A stretch of DNA of 64,000 bases, taken from assembly GCF_963664735.1 (NCBI RefSeq), contig NZ_OY761553.1, positions 1,441,303-1,505,302 of the forward strand, written 5' to 3'. This DNA comes from an uncultured Cohaesibacter sp. (GTDB lineage: Bacteria; Pseudomonadota; Alphaproteobacteria; Rhizobiales; Cohaesibacteraceae). The position numbers were made by a program, and so were the translations under genes. The notes beneath the pieces are model-generated. The model saw only the letters and a list, made by a program, of their open reading frames with translations. It had not been told where the DNA came from and made no database searches. Below are positions 1 through 10,434 of this stretch, piece by piece. Positions within the stretch are counted from its first letter, which is position 1. Each line of letters begins with the position of its first letter.

Positions 1-234
1 CTGCTCACCGTGCTCGTAATCGAGATCCACATAGATGAATGCAGTCACTCCAAAACCAACCAATGATGGCTCAACAATTGCCTCAATCGATCGAACCGCG
101 CCGGAATCAATCAGCTTACGTACCCGGTCATTCGTCGCGGAAACAGACAAACCGATCTCTTTGGCAAGATCTGCACTGGCTCTTCTGCCATCCTTTTGAA
201 GTAAAGCCAAAAGTCTTCTATCGGTTTCGTCCAT
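1..234 (-). CDS. Lrp/AsnC family transcriptional regulator (partial)
   Basis: Only the first 78 residues are in the window; the gene runs off the left edge. The reverse-strand reading begins MDETDRRLLALLQKDGRR and continues with a winged helix-turn-helix (about residues 5-55; LAKEIGLSVSATNDRVRKL is the recognition part). The start of the RAM-type effector domain follows (FGVTAFIYVDLDYE). Lrp/AsnC proteins are DNA-binding octamers or dimers, usually controlled by an amino acid. An in-frame GTG five codons upstream (position 249) is an alternative start. The target genes are not visible, because the neighbours on the left lie outside the window. Confidence 0.9.
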   Translation of the reverse strand, partial: MDETDRRLLALLQKDGRRASADLAKEIGLSVSATNDRVRKLIDSGAVRSIEAIVEPSLVGFGVTAFIYVDLDYEHGEQ

Positions 235-249
235 CAATGGAGCGCTCAC

Positions 250-763
250 ATTATTTAACTTAAGTGAGATCTACCGAAACCTGTCATTTTTCGCAATAGC
301 TACAAGTTGAAACGATAAACTTTAGAACAAATTAGGATACATGAAATTGAAGAGACCACCAAATTTGGGGCTGCTAGGACAATGAAATTTCTTCGACCAC
401 GGCGGAGATGTGCCGAATAGCCATTTTCTACAAATCAATACGAAAAATTATTTCAAAATAATACAAATTAACTATTCTGTGGATAATGGAAAACGTTTAC
501 ACGCGGTGATGGGCGTTTGAATTTATTGATCAGTCAGGCACAATTTCAGGCAAAATTCTTGTTCATTGAGGCCAAAAACCAATTTGTTCCTGAATTTTCT
601 TATATTTACGAATTTCTCTACATTAGAAGAGAAAAATTTTTCAGTTCAAAGCAAATAGTAAAATTTGTACGAAATCGAATTTATTTTCTCAAATTTATTC
701 GAATTCATACTATTTTCTAATATATGAATTTACCCCATCGAGAAAGCAAATTGTAAAACGGTA
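250..763. other. AT-rich non-coding stretch
   Basis: About 500 bases without a convincing gene. The right two thirds are very AT-rich and contain at least six GAATT words between 515 and 735. The one open frame there (517-720, plus) has a composition that mirrors the AT-rich DNA and resembles no family I know, so I do not call it. The promoter of the Lrp-type gene should lie at the left end. Confidence 0.5.
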
Positions 764-2122
764 TTACTCAGCCCGCAGAGCCAAATCGATAGACTCAGCC
801 AAGTCTAGAACTTGAGCATCGCCGCCTTGCTCACCAACAATCATTAAGCCAATCGGCGCTCCCTGCCCTGCACCAACAGGAATAGTCGCAGCGGGACGCC
901 CGAGCAGATTTACTATCGTGGTGTTTCGCAAGGCCTTGAAATTGGCCTCAGCATAAAGCTCATCGGAGGCCAGAAGCGGCTTTAGCTCGGGCGGAACGAT
1001 TGCCACAGTTGGCAAGAGCAGAGCGTCATAATTGCGTGTTGCAAGATTGGCTCGTTCTATCATGTCCTTCCGCAAAGCCTGCATCTCGATGTAATCAGCC
1101 GCAGTTATATTAGCCGATGCTTCAATTCTGGATCGCACGCGCGGATCAATTTCACTGCGATGCGCTGCCAGAAATTCTCTATGCAAATGATAAGCTTCCG
1201 GCCCGGCCAAGCTGCCCAAACTGGCGATTTTCTCGAAATTGTGAATAGCCTCGATCTTGATCCGCTCAAGGCGCGCTCCGGCTTTTGAAATCACTTCCAA
1301 CGCCCGAACAAATGCGCCCGCCACTTCCATTTCCAGACCATCCAGAGCAACGGTTTCCAAAATTCCGAAGCGTAGGCCGGTCATTGGACGGATATTCGGC
1401 TCTGGTATGGGCTCTCCCGCCATGACGTGATCCACGATACGGCAGCAATGAACAGAACGGGCAATAGGACCAACCGTATCCAGCGATGATGAAAGAGGGA
1501 ACACACCTCCCAACGATTGCCGACCGGTGGTTGGCTTAAAGCCATAAAGGCGGTTGAAGGCCGCAGGAATACGAACGGAGCCCCCTGTATCACTGCCAAT
1601 GGCAACCAAAGCCATATTCTCGACCACCGATAACGCCGCTCCTGAGGAAGATCCTCCAGGCACGCGCCCAACAGCTCTGTCCCAAACGCCAAGAGGCGTA
1701 CCAAAATGGGGGTTGATGCCAAGGCCTGAGTAAGCAAACTCAGTCATGTTGGTATGGCCTAGAAAGATTGCCCCCGCCTCCCGCAATCGCCGTATGACAA
1801 CCGCATCTGATTGCGCAGGCTTTGCAATCGAAGCCAAAGCGGCCGAACCTGCCGTCGTGGGGGCGCCTTGAATATCAAAAAGATCTTTCACGGAAATTGG
1901 AATACCAGCCATTGGCCCTTGCGGCACGCCCATTTTGCGCATGGCATCGGAAGCGGCAGCCTGCGTTATGGCGGTATTCTTGAAGGTGCGCACAAATATT
2001 GTGCTTCCTTCATCGCTTTCCTGCTCGATCATGTCAAACGCACTGCTAACCAGTTCGACGGAGGATGTTTGACCCGTTGCAAGAGCCTGCAAGGTTGCTG
2101 CGATTGTGCCTGATACAGCCAT
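764..2122 (-). CDS. Amidase, amidase-signature family
   Basis: A 452-residue hydrolase of the amidase-signature family, which hydrolyses amide bonds through a Ser-cisSer-Lys triad. The catalytic Lys is in GIPISVKD (about K79), the cis-Ser in PGGSSSGAAL (about 158-160) and the nucleophile in GSDTGGSVRIPAAF (about S182). The length fits stand-alone amidases, and no GatB or GatC lies nearby, so it is probably not the tRNA amidotransferase subunit GatA. The frame is open for 56 more codons upstream, but that extension has unrelated composition. I therefore chose the ATG at 2122, where the amidase-like sequence begins. The substrate cannot be read from the sequence. Confidence 0.9.
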   Translation of the reverse strand: MAVSGTIAATLQALATGQTSSVELVSSAFDMIEQESDEGSTIFVRTFKNTAITQAAASDAMRKMGVPQGPMAGIPISVKDLFDIQGAPTTAGSAALASIAKPAQSDAVVIRRLREAGAIFLGHTNMTEFAYSGLGINPHFGTPLGVWDRAVGRVPGGSSSGAALSVVENMALVAIGSDTGGSVRIPAAFNRLYGFKPTTGRQSLGGVFPLSSSLDTVGPIARSVHCCRIVDHVMAGEPIPEPNIRPMTGLRFGILETVALDGLEMEVAGAFVRALEVISKAGARLERIKIEAIHNFEKIASLGSLAGPEAYHLHREFLAAHRSEIDPRVRSRIEASANITAADYIEMQALRKDMIERANLATRNYDALLLPTVAIVPPELKPLLASDELYAEANFKALRNTTIVNLLGRPAATIPVGAGQGAPIGLMIVGEQGGDAQVLDLAESIDLALRAE

Positions 2123-2297
2123 AATAAAACTCCGTCTTTCGAAAGACTCAAATAAGTTATTGAACCAGAACAGATAACATACTTTACCTCTGCATCGCAC
2201 CGGGTCAATTCGGCCATAGGTTAGCTGTAAAGATCTGGTTTGTCGCCCTTTGCCTCCCAAAGAATGTTGCTTCCCCAAAGCCAAGGGCAAATATGAG

Positions 2298-2327
2298 AAA
2301 GGGGCAAGACTGTCGCCCTACCCCTTT
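2298..2327 (-). terminator. Possible terminator downstream of trpE(G)
   Basis: On the minus strand AAAGGGG pairs with CCCCTTT, with an inner GGGC/GCCC helix. The hairpin lies 25 bases past the trpE(G) stop. The following T-run is weak (CTCATATTT), so efficiency is uncertain. Confidence 0.5.
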
Positions 2328-2351
2328 GGTCATTTGTGAATTGTGATGTGC

Positions 2352-4553
2352 CTATTTTTTGCCAGCTTTCACGCTTTCAATCACATTCTCGATCATCTTC
2401 ATGCCTGCTTTTCCACCCAGCGTCATGATGGATTCGGGATGGAACTGCACAGCGCTGATCGGCTCGGAGGTATGCTCGATCGCCATGATCACCCCGTCCT
2501 CTGTATCTGCCGTGATCTCGAACTCCTTGGGCAGGGTTACGGGATCGGCAAAGAGCGAATGGTAACGCCCGACGACGACCTGCTTGGGCAGACCTTTGAA
2601 AAGGCGTCCTTCCTGAAGACGGATGCGAGAAGGTTTCCCGTGCATCGGAACGCCCAACTGCCGCAAAGAGCCTCCAAAGGCCTCCGCAAGCGCCTGAAGG
2701 CCAAGACAGACGCCAAAAATAGCGATGCCCCGTTGACGCGCCTTGGCGATTGTTGCCTTGGTGTTGAAATGCTCCGGCGAACCTGGCCCCGGCGACATGA
2801 CCATCAGGTCCGGATTGACCTTGTCAAAAATCTCGTCGGCGACCGGTGTTCGCACGGTTTGCACTTCGGCTCCGGTCTGACGGAAATAGTTGGCAAGGGT
2901 GTGCACGAAGCTGTCCTGATGGTCGACCAGAAGAATTTTAACGCCTTCACCCGGCTTCCTGATCTCTGCATCTTCCGCCAGAATTTCCGGATTGGCAGCA
3001 TCGCGCACAGCAGCACGCAAGGCCGATGCCTTCAATTCGGTTTCCGCTTCTTCTGCTTCCGGGTCGGAATCATATAGGAGGGTTGCCCCTGCCCGCACCT
3101 CGGCAATACCATTCTTGATGCGAATGGTACGCAAGGTCAAGCCGGTGTTCATGTTACCGTCGAACCCTATGGCACCAATAGCGCCCCCATACCATGCACG
3201 CGGCGATTTTTCGTGCTTTTCGATGAATTCCATAGCCCAGAGCTTTGGCGCACCGGTGACCGTCACAGCCCAAGCATGGGACAGGAAGGCATCCATGGCA
3301 TCAAGTCCCTCTCTCAGGCGGCCCTCGATGTGATCCACGGTATGGATCAGGCGCGAATAGAGCTCGATCTGGCGACGCCCCTTGACCCGCACAGAGCCGG
3401 GAACACAGACACGGCTCTTGTCGTTGCGGTCCACGTCCGAGCACATGGTAAGTTCGCTCTCATCCTTCTTGGAGTTAAGCAGCTTGAGGATCTGCGCGCT
3501 GTCTTCAATCGGATCTGCACCACGCTTGATGGTGCCGGAAATCGGGCAGGTTTCGACGAGATCGCCGTTGCTGACCTTGACGAACATTTCCGGACTGGCA
3601 CCGATCAGATATTCCTGCTGGCCGAGATTGATGAAGAATCCATAAGGGGATGGATTGACCTGCTGCAGACGTTTGGAAATGGCTGATGGAGCGCTCTTGA
3701 CAGTTTCATAGAATGTCTGGCCGGGCACGCATTCGAAAAGATCGCCGCGTTTAAAATAGTCTACGGCCTGCCGCACGATGCCGGCATATTCGCCTTTCTT
3801 GTGATCTCCAACAGGAGGGACCACGTCAGACGGTTTGAATGGTTCGATATTGGGGACGCGCTCCATGCCCTCGGTGGTGTTGCCTTCATAGGCGAAATCA
3901 TACCGATAGCGGATCGCTTCCTGCGCATAAAGGTCATTGACGATGATTTCGTCTGGCAGATAGAGCACCATATCCCGTTGATCATCCGGCCGCGGCAATT
4001 CCAGTTCAATTGCATCGAACTGGAAGGCGAGATCATAACCGAAGGCACCGTAAAGCCCCAAAGTGCTGTCCTGACCAGATTTGAAAAGACCCACAATCTC
4101 GCGCACGACGGAGAAAACACTCGGTACGCGGCTGCGCTCTTCCTCTGTGAAGATGCCTTCGGGCTCCTTCACTTCCAGCCGAATGCTGGTATCGTCAGCC
4201 TCGTAGCTCTTGAGAATGAAGAGATCCTTGATCCTCTTGTGAATGGCGGGAATGAGTACCACGCCGCGATCGTTTAGCGCTTCGATGCTCATCGCTCTGC
4301 CGCGCGCAGTGACCACAAGCGGAGGATTGACGAAGCCCAATTCCCAGCGCGTATAGCGCCCGGGATATTCGTAATTGGATGAAAGAACCACGCCGCGCTG
4401 GCTATCCAGTTGCGACAGGCAGGCGCTCATGGCCGTAGCAAAATCGTCTTCGCCAGATTGACGAACAACCTCTATGCCACCTTCAGTGATATAATCTTCA
4501 TCGGGTATAAAATCGATTTCGGCGATGCCAGGGTTTAAATCTTCTTTGCTCAT
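2352..4553 (-). CDS. trpE(G): Anthranilate synthase, fused TrpE-TrpG
   Basis: Makes anthranilate from chorismate and glutamine, the first committed step of tryptophan synthesis, in the cytoplasm. The 733-residue protein joins the chorismate-binding TrpE part (about residues 1-515; [23 protein letters not shown] and [20 protein letters not shown] are recognisable) to a class I glutamine amidotransferase. That second part begins at [15 protein letters not shown]; its triad is Cys616 in GVCLGLQAL plus His705 and Glu707 in QFHPESI. The fusion is typical of rhizobia and relatives. I chose the ATG at 4553 because GAGGA lies five to seven bases upstream; an ATG six codons earlier (4571) is also possible. 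A trpL leader and attenuator precede it, so tryptophan supply should control expression. Confidence 0.97.
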   Translation of the reverse strand: MSKEDLNPGIAEIDFIPDEDYITEGGIEVVRQSGEDDFATAMSACLSQLDSQRGVVLSSNYEYPGRYTRWELGFVNPPLVVTARGRAMSIEALNDRGVVLIPAIHKRIKDLFILKSYEADDTSIRLEVKEPEGIFTEEERSRVPSVFSVVREIVGLFKSGQDSTLGLYGAFGYDLAFQFDAIELELPRPDDQRDMVLYLPDEIIVNDLYAQEAIRYRYDFAYEGNTTEGMERVPNIEPFKPSDVVPPVGDHKKGEYAGIVRQAVDYFKRGDLFECVPGQTFYETVKSAPSAISKRLQQVNPSPYGFFINLGQQEYLIGASPEMFVKVSNGDLVETCPISGTIKRGADPIEDSAQILKLLNSKKDESELTMCSDVDRNDKSRVCVPGSVRVKGRRQIELYSRLIHTVDHIEGRLREGLDAMDAFLSHAWAVTVTGAPKLWAMEFIEKHEKSPRAWYGGAIGAIGFDGNMNTGLTLRTIRIKNGIAEVRAGATLLYDSDPEAEEAETELKASALRAAVRDAANPEILAEDAEIRKPGEGVKILLVDHQDSFVHTLANYFRQTGAEVQTVRTPVADEIFDKVNPDLMVMSPGPGSPEHFNTKATIAKARQRGIAIFGVCLGLQALAEAFGGSLRQLGVPMHGKPSRIRLQEGRLFKGLPKQVVVGRYHSLFADPVTLPKEFEITADTEDGVIMAIEHTSEPISAVQFHPESIMTLGGKAGMKMIENVIESVKAGKK

Positions 4554-4659
4554 CTTGTTCCTCACTGTCATTACTCCGGGAAATTATTGAAGCAATGACC
4601 TTCTGGTTGCTCATCCCGCCTTCTCCGAGCGGATCCTGTGCAAAGCTAATCAGATACAC

Positions 4660-4683
4660 AAAAGCCGCCGGAAGACCGACGGC
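4660..4683 (-). terminator. trp attenuator terminator hairpin
   Basis: On the minus strand GCCGTCGG (plus coordinates 4676-4683), loop TCTT, CCGGCGGC (4664-4671), then TTTT. This is an intrinsic terminator between trpL and trpE(G). A second copy of CGGCGGC at 4720-4726, just behind the trpL stop, can pair with the same GCCGTCG segment. This gives the competing antiterminator (segment 2:3) versus terminator (3:4) expected of transcription attenuation. Confidence 0.88.
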
Positions 4684-4726
4684 TTGTTCCCAATTTTGAT
4701 ACACATAGTTCAGGGGTCAGCCGCCG

Positions 4727-4777
4727 TTATTGCGTCTGCCACCACCAACCAGAATTATGTGCAGCAAATATCAACAT
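4727..4777 (-). CDS. trpL: trp operon leader peptide TrpL
   Basis: A 16-codon reading frame encoding MLIFAAHNSGWWWQTQ, with three consecutive Trp codons, directly upstream of the attenuator hairpin and of trpE(G). A GGA core precedes the ATG by a few bases. Ribosome stalling at the Trp codons when charged tRNA-Trp is scarce would leave CGGCGGC (4720-4726) free to form the antiterminator. In rhizobia the released leader transcript and peptide (rnTrpL, peTrpL) also act in trans; whether that holds here is unknown. The gene is easily missed because of its size. Confidence 0.92.
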   Translation of the reverse strand: MLIFAAHNSGWWWQTQ

Positions 4778-4875
4778 GGTTCCGGTTTATCTTATTTCTT
4801 TCAGCTCTACAAGAGGGGGAATTTGTTCAGAGCATAAAAGCCCAAAGAAAAACCCCGAAAGACCTTAAACAAGAA

Positions 4876-4895
4876 CAGGGCCCAAAAGGGCCCTG
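4876..4895. terminator. Intrinsic terminator behind the first chemoreceptor gene
   Basis: A perfect 8-bp stem, CAGGGCCC/GGGCCCTG with loop AAAA. It is followed on the plus strand by CTTTTT and on the minus strand by TTCTTGTTT. It lies 28 bases past the chemoreceptor stop and insulates the trp leader from it; the trp promoter should be between here and 4777. Confidence 0.8.
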
Positions 4896-4922
4896 CTTTT
4901 TCCAAATCAGATTACGGTTTCA

Positions 4923-7067
4923 TCAGGCGTTCGCTACGCTATTGAGGAAACGATCTACCTCGTTGCGAAGCTGATCTGTTCTTTGAGCCACATCTTCGGA
5001 GCTCTTCTCCACTTCATCAACCGACTGTGTCGTTTGAGTAATGGATACCGAAAGATCGGACATGTTGCCAGCAACCTGCTGAGTACCGCTCGCGGCCTGA
5101 GCCACGTTGCGGCTGATCTCATAAGTCGCACTACCCTGTTCGTCGACTGCAAGCGAGATGGTCGAGGTATATTCGTTGACCTTTTCCATCGTGTCCGCAA
5201 TACCCTGAATTGCCGTGACAGCGCGATCTGTAGCAACCTGAATACCTTGGATTTGCGACGAGATTTCTTCGGTCGCCTTGGAGGTCTGGTTGGCAAGTTC
5301 TTTCACTTCGGCGGCCACAACCGCGAAGCCTTTGCCATGCTCACCTGCGCGAGCTGCTTCAATTGTTGCGTTCAAGGCCAGCAGGTTTGTCTGCTCCGCA
5401 ATCGCCTGAATGAGAGAAACAACATCCCCGATTTTCTGAGCTGAATGAGACAGACCAGAAACGGTTTCAGTTGTCTCACGGGTGGCAGCGGTAGCCTGTT
5501 TAACCACGTTGGAGGTTTCGTCCACCTGACGCTTGATCTCCTCAATGGAAGCGGACAATTCTTCCGCAGCAGAAGCGACGGTTTGAACGTTCCCCGATGC
5601 AACTTCAGACGCGGAGGCAGAACTACCGGCTTTCTCGGAGGTTTGATCAGCCACTTCAGACAGCACCTTGGCAGCTCGCTGCATATTTTCCATATTACCG
5701 GAAACCGTATTGAGCAATTCGGTCGAAGAGTTACGGAAGCCGTCAATCATAGACTCGATTGCCTTTTGACGGTTCTCACGTTCGACATGTTCGCGCTGGC
5801 TCTGTTCTTGCAGCTGGCGGCGTTCAAGAGCATTGCTGCGCAGAACTTCTACAGAACGGGTCAACTCACCAATTTCGTCCTTGCGATCCGCACTTGGCAA
5901 TTCGACATCAAGATTCTGGTTAGCAATTTCCATCACGCCCTTGTTCAACTGCTGCAATGGAGCAAGAGAGCTGCGAATGAACCAAATTGCAAAGCCAGCC
6001 ATGAGCAGAAGGCTCACAATGCCCAGAAGCAGCAGGCTGTTGGTAAGGGTATTCGACGGTTCCATCAGTTCGCTGTAATCCTGATGGGTGAAAACAGCCC
6101 AATGCTTGCCGAACACGTCGACAGGAACAGCAATGGCCAACGCCTTTTGACCGTCTATATCTACGTTGCCTCTTGCAACCTGTCCATCAAGCGCCTTTTG
6201 CACCAAAGCACTCTGGGTGCCAGAAATCTCGCTTGTCGTGTGATTGACAAAGTCAACCTTCATCAAAGCGGAAGAAATGATTTCAACGCCACCAGTTTGC
6301 CCAAGACCGCTGCGGTCACTCAGGATATCGGAAAATCTATCAGTATTCACTTCGAGCGCAATCGCTCCAAGTGTCAGACCCCATTTGGTCGCCGGGCCAA
6401 CCAAATAGCCTGAGATATGTCCGTCATGAACGAGAAAACCCGTAAAGTTAAAGCCCTTGATGGGTTTCTTGGGATCTTCCTTCGCTGATTTCAGGATTGG
6501 CTTGACGGCCTCCGCCAGCTTTGGATTGATAGCACTACTCGTATTGACGTTCTTGGCGAAATCATCGGTTTTCTTATAGGAGTAATATAGGTTACCATCT
6601 TTATCGAAGAACTTGATATCAGAAAATGTATCGCCTTCGAGCAGCTTGCCGATTTCTTCCTGATATTTTGTATGTGCAGCCAAGTACCGATTAAATCCCT
6701 TTTCTTCGGGAATATACTTATACCTGTCCGCCGCAGAATTGGGGTTGTCCTTAATGAAAATTTGCTGGAGTTCAGCAGATGCATTATCTCCAAGCGTTTT
6801 CCAACCGCTCTGCATTTCAGTCGCGGCGTTGGACGTTGTTGTATGCGTCAGCAAGGAAGCCATTTTTTCCTGAATTTGCTGGAAATAGACCTCTACTGTG
6901 CTGGTTTTTCCTTTTGCAGCGTTTAACAGCGCATTCTCTGTGAGCTTTACGGATGTGTCTCCTCCCATCCATGAAGCTACAAAAACAAATAATGCGACGA
7001 GCAAGGTTACCGAAACAACCATGATTGCAGGTATTTTAACCGCAAGACGAGTAGGTAGTATCTGCAT
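4923..7067 (-). CDS. Methyl-accepting chemotaxis protein (first of a tandem pair)
   Basis: A 714-residue membrane receptor that would feed the CheA/CheW array. An N-terminal transmembrane helix (about 12-34) is followed by a periplasmic sensor region of about 300 residues, probably Cache-type ([13 protein letters not shown] and the [18 protein letters not shown] segment). A second transmembrane helix lies at about 338-360, then a HAMP domain ([20 protein letters not shown]), then a long helical signalling domain. The conserved hairpin tip is present ([32 protein letters not shown]). No CheR-tethering pentapeptide is seen at the C-terminus (ends NSVANA). The ligand is unknown. The next gene is a paralogue of identical length. 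Confidence 0.95.
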   Translation of the reverse strand: MQILPTRLAVKIPAIMVVSVTLLVALFVFVASWMGGDTSVKLTENALLNAAKGKTSTVEVYFQQIQEKMASLLTHTTTSNAATEMQSGWKTLGDNASAELQQIFIKDNPNSAADRYKYIPEEKGFNRYLAAHTKYQEEIGKLLEGDTFSDIKFFDKDGNLYYSYKKTDDFAKNVNTSSAINPKLAEAVKPILKSAKEDPKKPIKGFNFTGFLVHDGHISGYLVGPATKWGLTLGAIALEVNTDRFSDILSDRSGLGQTGGVEIISSALMKVDFVNHTTSEISGTQSALVQKALDGQVARGNVDIDGQKALAIAVPVDVFGKHWAVFTHQDYSELMEPSNTLTNSLLLLGIVSLLLMAGFAIWFIRSSLAPLQQLNKGVMEIANQNLDVELPSADRKDEIGELTRSVEVLRSNALERRQLQEQSQREHVERENRQKAIESMIDGFRNSSTELLNTVSGNMENMQRAAKVLSEVADQTSEKAGSSASASEVASGNVQTVASAAEELSASIEEIKRQVDETSNVVKQATAATRETTETVSGLSHSAQKIGDVVSLIQAIAEQTNLLALNATIEAARAGEHGKGFAVVAAEVKELANQTSKATEEISSQIQGIQVATDRAVTAIQGIADTMEKVNEYTSTISLAVDEQGSATYEISRNVAQAASGTQQVAGNMSDLSVSITQTTQSVDEVEKSSEDVAQRTDQLRNEVDRFLNSVANA

Positions 7068-7334
7068 ATTAATCTTCGAACCTCCGAATATCCGATGTTA
7101 GTCTTGCTCAACAAGATTACCTACTCGTAAATTCCTAAGCCGATTAGACGAATTTTGCGTCAACCAATTACTTTTTCACTCAATAAAGAACGATTTGCCA
7201 ACAAAGTACCAAATAATTATTTAGAATATGAGCTAAGTCATGAAAAATATTCAACAAAACTATTTTCTTGAATATATAAAAAACTCTTGTTGGAGCCTGT
7301 AGATTCTATCTAACCTATCACTGAAGATAGTTAA

Positions 7335-9479
7335 TCACGCCTTGGCAACATTCTCCAGAAAGTGATCGACTTCATTACGCAAACGATCGGTCTGCTCTGA
7401 GACGGATCGAGCATTCACTTCCATTTGCCCTACAGACTGAGTAGTCTCTGCAACCGATGTATAAAGATCAGACATATTGCCAGCGACTTGCTTTGTACCA
7501 TTGGCCGCTTGAGCAACATTCTCACTGATTTCATAGGTTGCATTCCCCTGCTCCTCGACGGCTTGGGAAATACTTGCCGTATATTGGCTCACGCTCTCCA
7601 TCGTGTCTGCAATGGCCTGAATGGCTTGGACAGCCTCTTGTGTGGAGAACTGAATGCCCTGGATCTGGCTTCCAATCTCTTCGGTCGCCTTGGAAGTCTG
7701 GGTCGCCAGTTCCTTAACCTCAGAAGCAACCACAGCAAATCCTTTGCCATGTTCTCCCGCGCGAGCGGCCTCGATTGTCGCATTCAAAGCCAGAAGGTTT
7801 GTCTGCTCGGCGATCGCCTGAATGAGAGAAACAACATCGCCAATTTTCTGCGCCGCATTGGACAAGCCGGATACCGTCTCTGTTGTATGCCGTGTTGCCT
7901 CGGTTGCCCGGCCCACAACATCAGATGTCTCGCCAACCTGCCGCTTGATCTCAAGGATAGAGGCGGCAAGCTCTTCGGCGGCGGAAGCAACCGTTTCTAC
8001 ATTGCCAGATGCGATTTCTGAAGCTGATGCAGAGCTGTTGGCTTTCGTAGCAGTTTCCTCAGCAATGTCCGAGAGTACCCCTGCCGTTTGGTGCATATTT
8101 TCCATATTGGCAGACACTTCGTTCAGCAGTTGCGAAGAGGATGACCGGAAGGCGTCGATTAGCTCCTCGATCAGTTTTTGTCTATTGGCGCGACTTGTTT
8201 GTTCTTCCTCGCTCTGTTCTTGCAAATGCTTCCGCTCGAGAGCCTTGTCACGCAAGATCTTGACCGAGAGGGCCAATTCGCCGATTTCATCGCCTTGGCT
8301 TGCAGCGGGAAGATCAATTTCATAATTGCCGCGAGCAATCTGCATCACGCTGCCATTAAGCTTCTGCAGCGGAGCCATGGCCGAACGGACAATCAGGATC
8401 CCTGCCCCTCCAACGAGAAACAGCATAACCAGACCAGCAAGCAGCATCGTATTCGTCTGCTCTCTTGAAGGTGCCAACAACTCATCATAGCTTTGATTAG
8501 CCACAACGGCCCATTGCGTCCCCAGAACATTCATCGGCACAGCTATGGCGCGCTCCTTGACACCATCCAACACGACATCGTCAGCTGACACGTTACCAAC
8601 AAGCGCCTTCTGCACCACAGATGCCTCAGAAGACGGCAACTCGGACACCAGGTTTTCACCCAGATTGATGGAATGCAAATCTGAAGACACCAGAGTGATC
8701 GCTCCGGTTTTGCCCAGCCCAGACGGATCAGACAAGATATCTGCCAATGTCCGGGTTTTGATCTCGAAAGCAACAGCCCCCAGAATTTTGCCCCACTTGA
8801 GCACCGGAGCAACCATATAGGCGGTTACACGGCCGTTAAACTCAACAAAGCCGGTAAAGCTCTCTCCTTTGAATTCTGCCTTGGGATCACTTGCAGCAAG
8901 GGTAAGAATTGGTTTCATACGGTCTCGCAGGCTGGCAGGAACGACGCCAGACTCATTAATGTTTCGACCGAACTCGTTGCCCTTCAGATAGCTGTAGTAG
9001 ATGTTACCTTCCTTGTTAACAAGGATCATGTCGCGGAACAGATCCCCTGCCAGCATGGAGCCAATGCGCTCCTGATGCTTGCCATGGATCTTGTTATAAT
9101 AGATCGAGCTGTCCTCACCAGCAGCTAACTTGAAACGATCTTCAGGCGCGTTGGGATTTCCCTCGACAAAGATACTTCGCAAAGTCTTGGAAGCATTGTC
9201 CTTCAACACTCCCCAACCACCATTCAGCTCGGTTGCAGCATCAGCGGTAACGGTATGTGACGCCATATCCTGAAGCTTACCTTGAAGCTGGGTCATATAG
9301 ATTGTGATGGTACTGGCGCGCCCTTTGGCGGCGTTCATCAATGCCGTTTCGGTCAATTTCACAGATGTCGTTTCTCCCTTCCATGAAGAGAGTATTACAA
9401 GCAAAGCAACGGTCGCCGTAATTGAGGCGACCAGAATAATCGGCAATTTTATCAATAATCGTTTAGAATTTAATCGCAT
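7335..9479 (-). CDS. Methyl-accepting chemotaxis protein (second of a tandem pair)
   Basis: A 714-residue paralogue of the receptor downstream. It has the same layout: a transmembrane helix near residues 10-33, a Cache-like periplasmic region ([36 protein letters not shown]), a second transmembrane helix ([22 protein letters not shown]), HAMP, and a signalling domain with the conserved tip [20 protein letters not shown]. The cytoplasmic halves are far more alike than the periplasmic halves, as expected after duplication with ligand divergence. A 267-base gap separates the two genes, so each may have its own promoter. No cheA, cheW or cheY lies nearby. Confidence 0.95.
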   Translation of the reverse strand: MRLNSKRLLIKLPIILVASITATVALLVILSSWKGETTSVKLTETALMNAAKGRASTITIYMTQLQGKLQDMASHTVTADAATELNGGWGVLKDNASKTLRSIFVEGNPNAPEDRFKLAAGEDSSIYYNKIHGKHQERIGSMLAGDLFRDMILVNKEGNIYYSYLKGNEFGRNINESGVVPASLRDRMKPILTLAASDPKAEFKGESFTGFVEFNGRVTAYMVAPVLKWGKILGAVAFEIKTRTLADILSDPSGLGKTGAITLVSSDLHSINLGENLVSELPSSEASVVQKALVGNVSADDVVLDGVKERAIAVPMNVLGTQWAVVANQSYDELLAPSREQTNTMLLAGLVMLFLVGGAGILIVRSAMAPLQKLNGSVMQIARGNYEIDLPAASQGDEIGELALSVKILRDKALERKHLQEQSEEEQTSRANRQKLIEELIDAFRSSSSQLLNEVSANMENMHQTAGVLSDIAEETATKANSSASASEIASGNVETVASAAEELAASILEIKRQVGETSDVVGRATEATRHTTETVSGLSNAAQKIGDVVSLIQAIAEQTNLLALNATIEAARAGEHGKGFAVVASEVKELATQTSKATEEIGSQIQGIQFSTQEAVQAIQAIADTMESVSQYTASISQAVEEQGNATYEISENVAQAANGTKQVAGNMSDLYTSVAETTQSVGQMEVNARSVSEQTDRLRNEVDHFLENVAKA

Positions 9480-9649
9480 GTCACCACCTACAATAATCAG
9501 GTTAGTGGCAATTCTCGACTTTCTACCGTTTCAAAAAAGTAAACCCATACATTTAAACGTCAGATTATCTGCGATTTATGCTGGCTTAACTTTGTGCAAA
9601 TGAGTAAAAATAAATCAAACTTCTTGAAATAGTGTTCAATTAAGAAAAT

Positions 9650-9670
9650 GGGGTGCATTTTATGCACCCC
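9650..9670 (-). terminator. Intrinsic terminator downstream of the LuxR-type gene
   Basis: A perfect 9-bp stem GGGGTGCAT/ATGCACCCC with a 3-base loop. On the minus strand it is followed by TTTTCTTAATT. It lies about 70 bases past the end of the LuxR-type regulator gene. Confidence 0.82.
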
Positions 9671-9741
9671 ACCCATTTAACTACTTCTAGTTAAAAAGCC
9701 ATTCTTCGATCTTGTCCGACAGGTAAAAGCAGAGCAAAAAA

Positions 9742-10434
9742 CTACATCATTCTGTTTGCTATGGCGACAGCCTGGGTGCGTCGATAGCAATTGAGTTTTT
9801 TCAAAATGAGAGAGATATGATGTTTGACTGTAGCTTCTGTCAAACCCAGTTCATAAGCGATTTGCTTATTCAGCAATCCATCGCGCAAATAACGCAAAAT
9901 GGTCATCTGCTTCGGTGTCAGGTTGGCTAGCTTCGAATAAAGGCTCGAACGTTCGAGAACCTCATCACTTTCGATGACGATATATTCGTCAGAAATACCA
10001 GACTTGATCCGCTTGGCAATCGAACGAAGCTCAGAAACAGATGCTGTCTTATAGATTACCCAATCAGCACCGTTCCCCAGCGCATAATGAGCAAGTCCAT
10101 CGTCGGTATGATCACAAATCAGAACGAGACGCGCATGTTTGTAGGACTTGCGAACATCTGTCAAAGCGGCAGATCCTCGGCTACTTGTTGCATCCAGATT
10201 GAGAACTAGCAGAGTGTCTTCCCTATCCGGAGCGGCGCTAAGCAGTTGTTCCAAACCCGCACAATCAAGCACAGGCGTATATTCCCGTTTAATGCCTAAC
10301 ATGTTGAGCAAGCATTCTGTGAAGATGGGATGCGGTTCGGCCAAGACGACGGTGCGGTATGTGACAGAGCTCTGTTCAGCTGAATGTCCCAATCCGCGAC
10401 GCACTTCGCCTCCAATATCGTCGAGCAGCAGCAT
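9742..10434 (-). CDS. LuxR/NarL-family response regulator
   Basis: A 230-residue DNA-binding regulator. A receiver-like domain occupies about residues 27-145 and a LuxR-type helix-turn-helix about 168-228 (LTPKQMTILRYLRDG, NKQIAYELGLTEATVKHHI). The phospho-acceptor Asp is present (LVLNLDATS, about D81) and so is the conserved Lys (VIYKTAS, about K129). The acidic pair at the first strand reads Glu-Pro (LAEPHP) instead of two acidic residues, so Mg2+ binding and phosphorylation may be altered. The ATG at 10434 is preceded by GGGGGAGAG, which decides the start over a longer open frame. No partner kinase is adjacent. It diverges from the ScfR-type regulator. Confidence 0.88.
   Translation of the reverse strand: MLLLDDIGGEVRRGLGHSAEQSSVTYRTVVLAEPHPIFTECLLNMLGIKREYTPVLDCAGLEQLLSAAPDREDTLLVLNLDATSSRGSAALTDVRKSYKHARLVLICDHTDDGLAHYALGNGADWVIYKTASVSELRSIAKRIKSGISDEYIVIESDEVLERSSLYSKLANLTPKQMTILRYLRDGLLNKQIAYELGLTEATVKHHISLILKKLNCYRRTQAVAIANRMM

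Noticed and set aside
517-720. AT-rich 67-codon open frame on the plus strand
   Set aside because: No ribosome site, no family resemblance; the Phe/Ile/Lys/Arg-rich product mirrors the base composition.
2343-3077. Long plus-strand frame of 244 codons
   Set aside because: It lies entirely antisense to the trpE(G) coding region, whose motifs are unmistakable.
4498-4704. Minus-strand 68-codon frame spanning the trp attenuator
   Set aside because: It runs through the terminator hairpin and overlaps trpE(G) in another frame; trpL is the better explanation.
5445-6413. Plus-strand frame of 322 codons
   Set aside because: Antisense to the first chemoreceptor gene; low-complexity product typical of a shadow frame.
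7261-7334. Terminator behind the second chemoreceptor gene
   Set aside because: A T-run is present on the minus strand near 7270, but no adjacent GC-rich stem was found.
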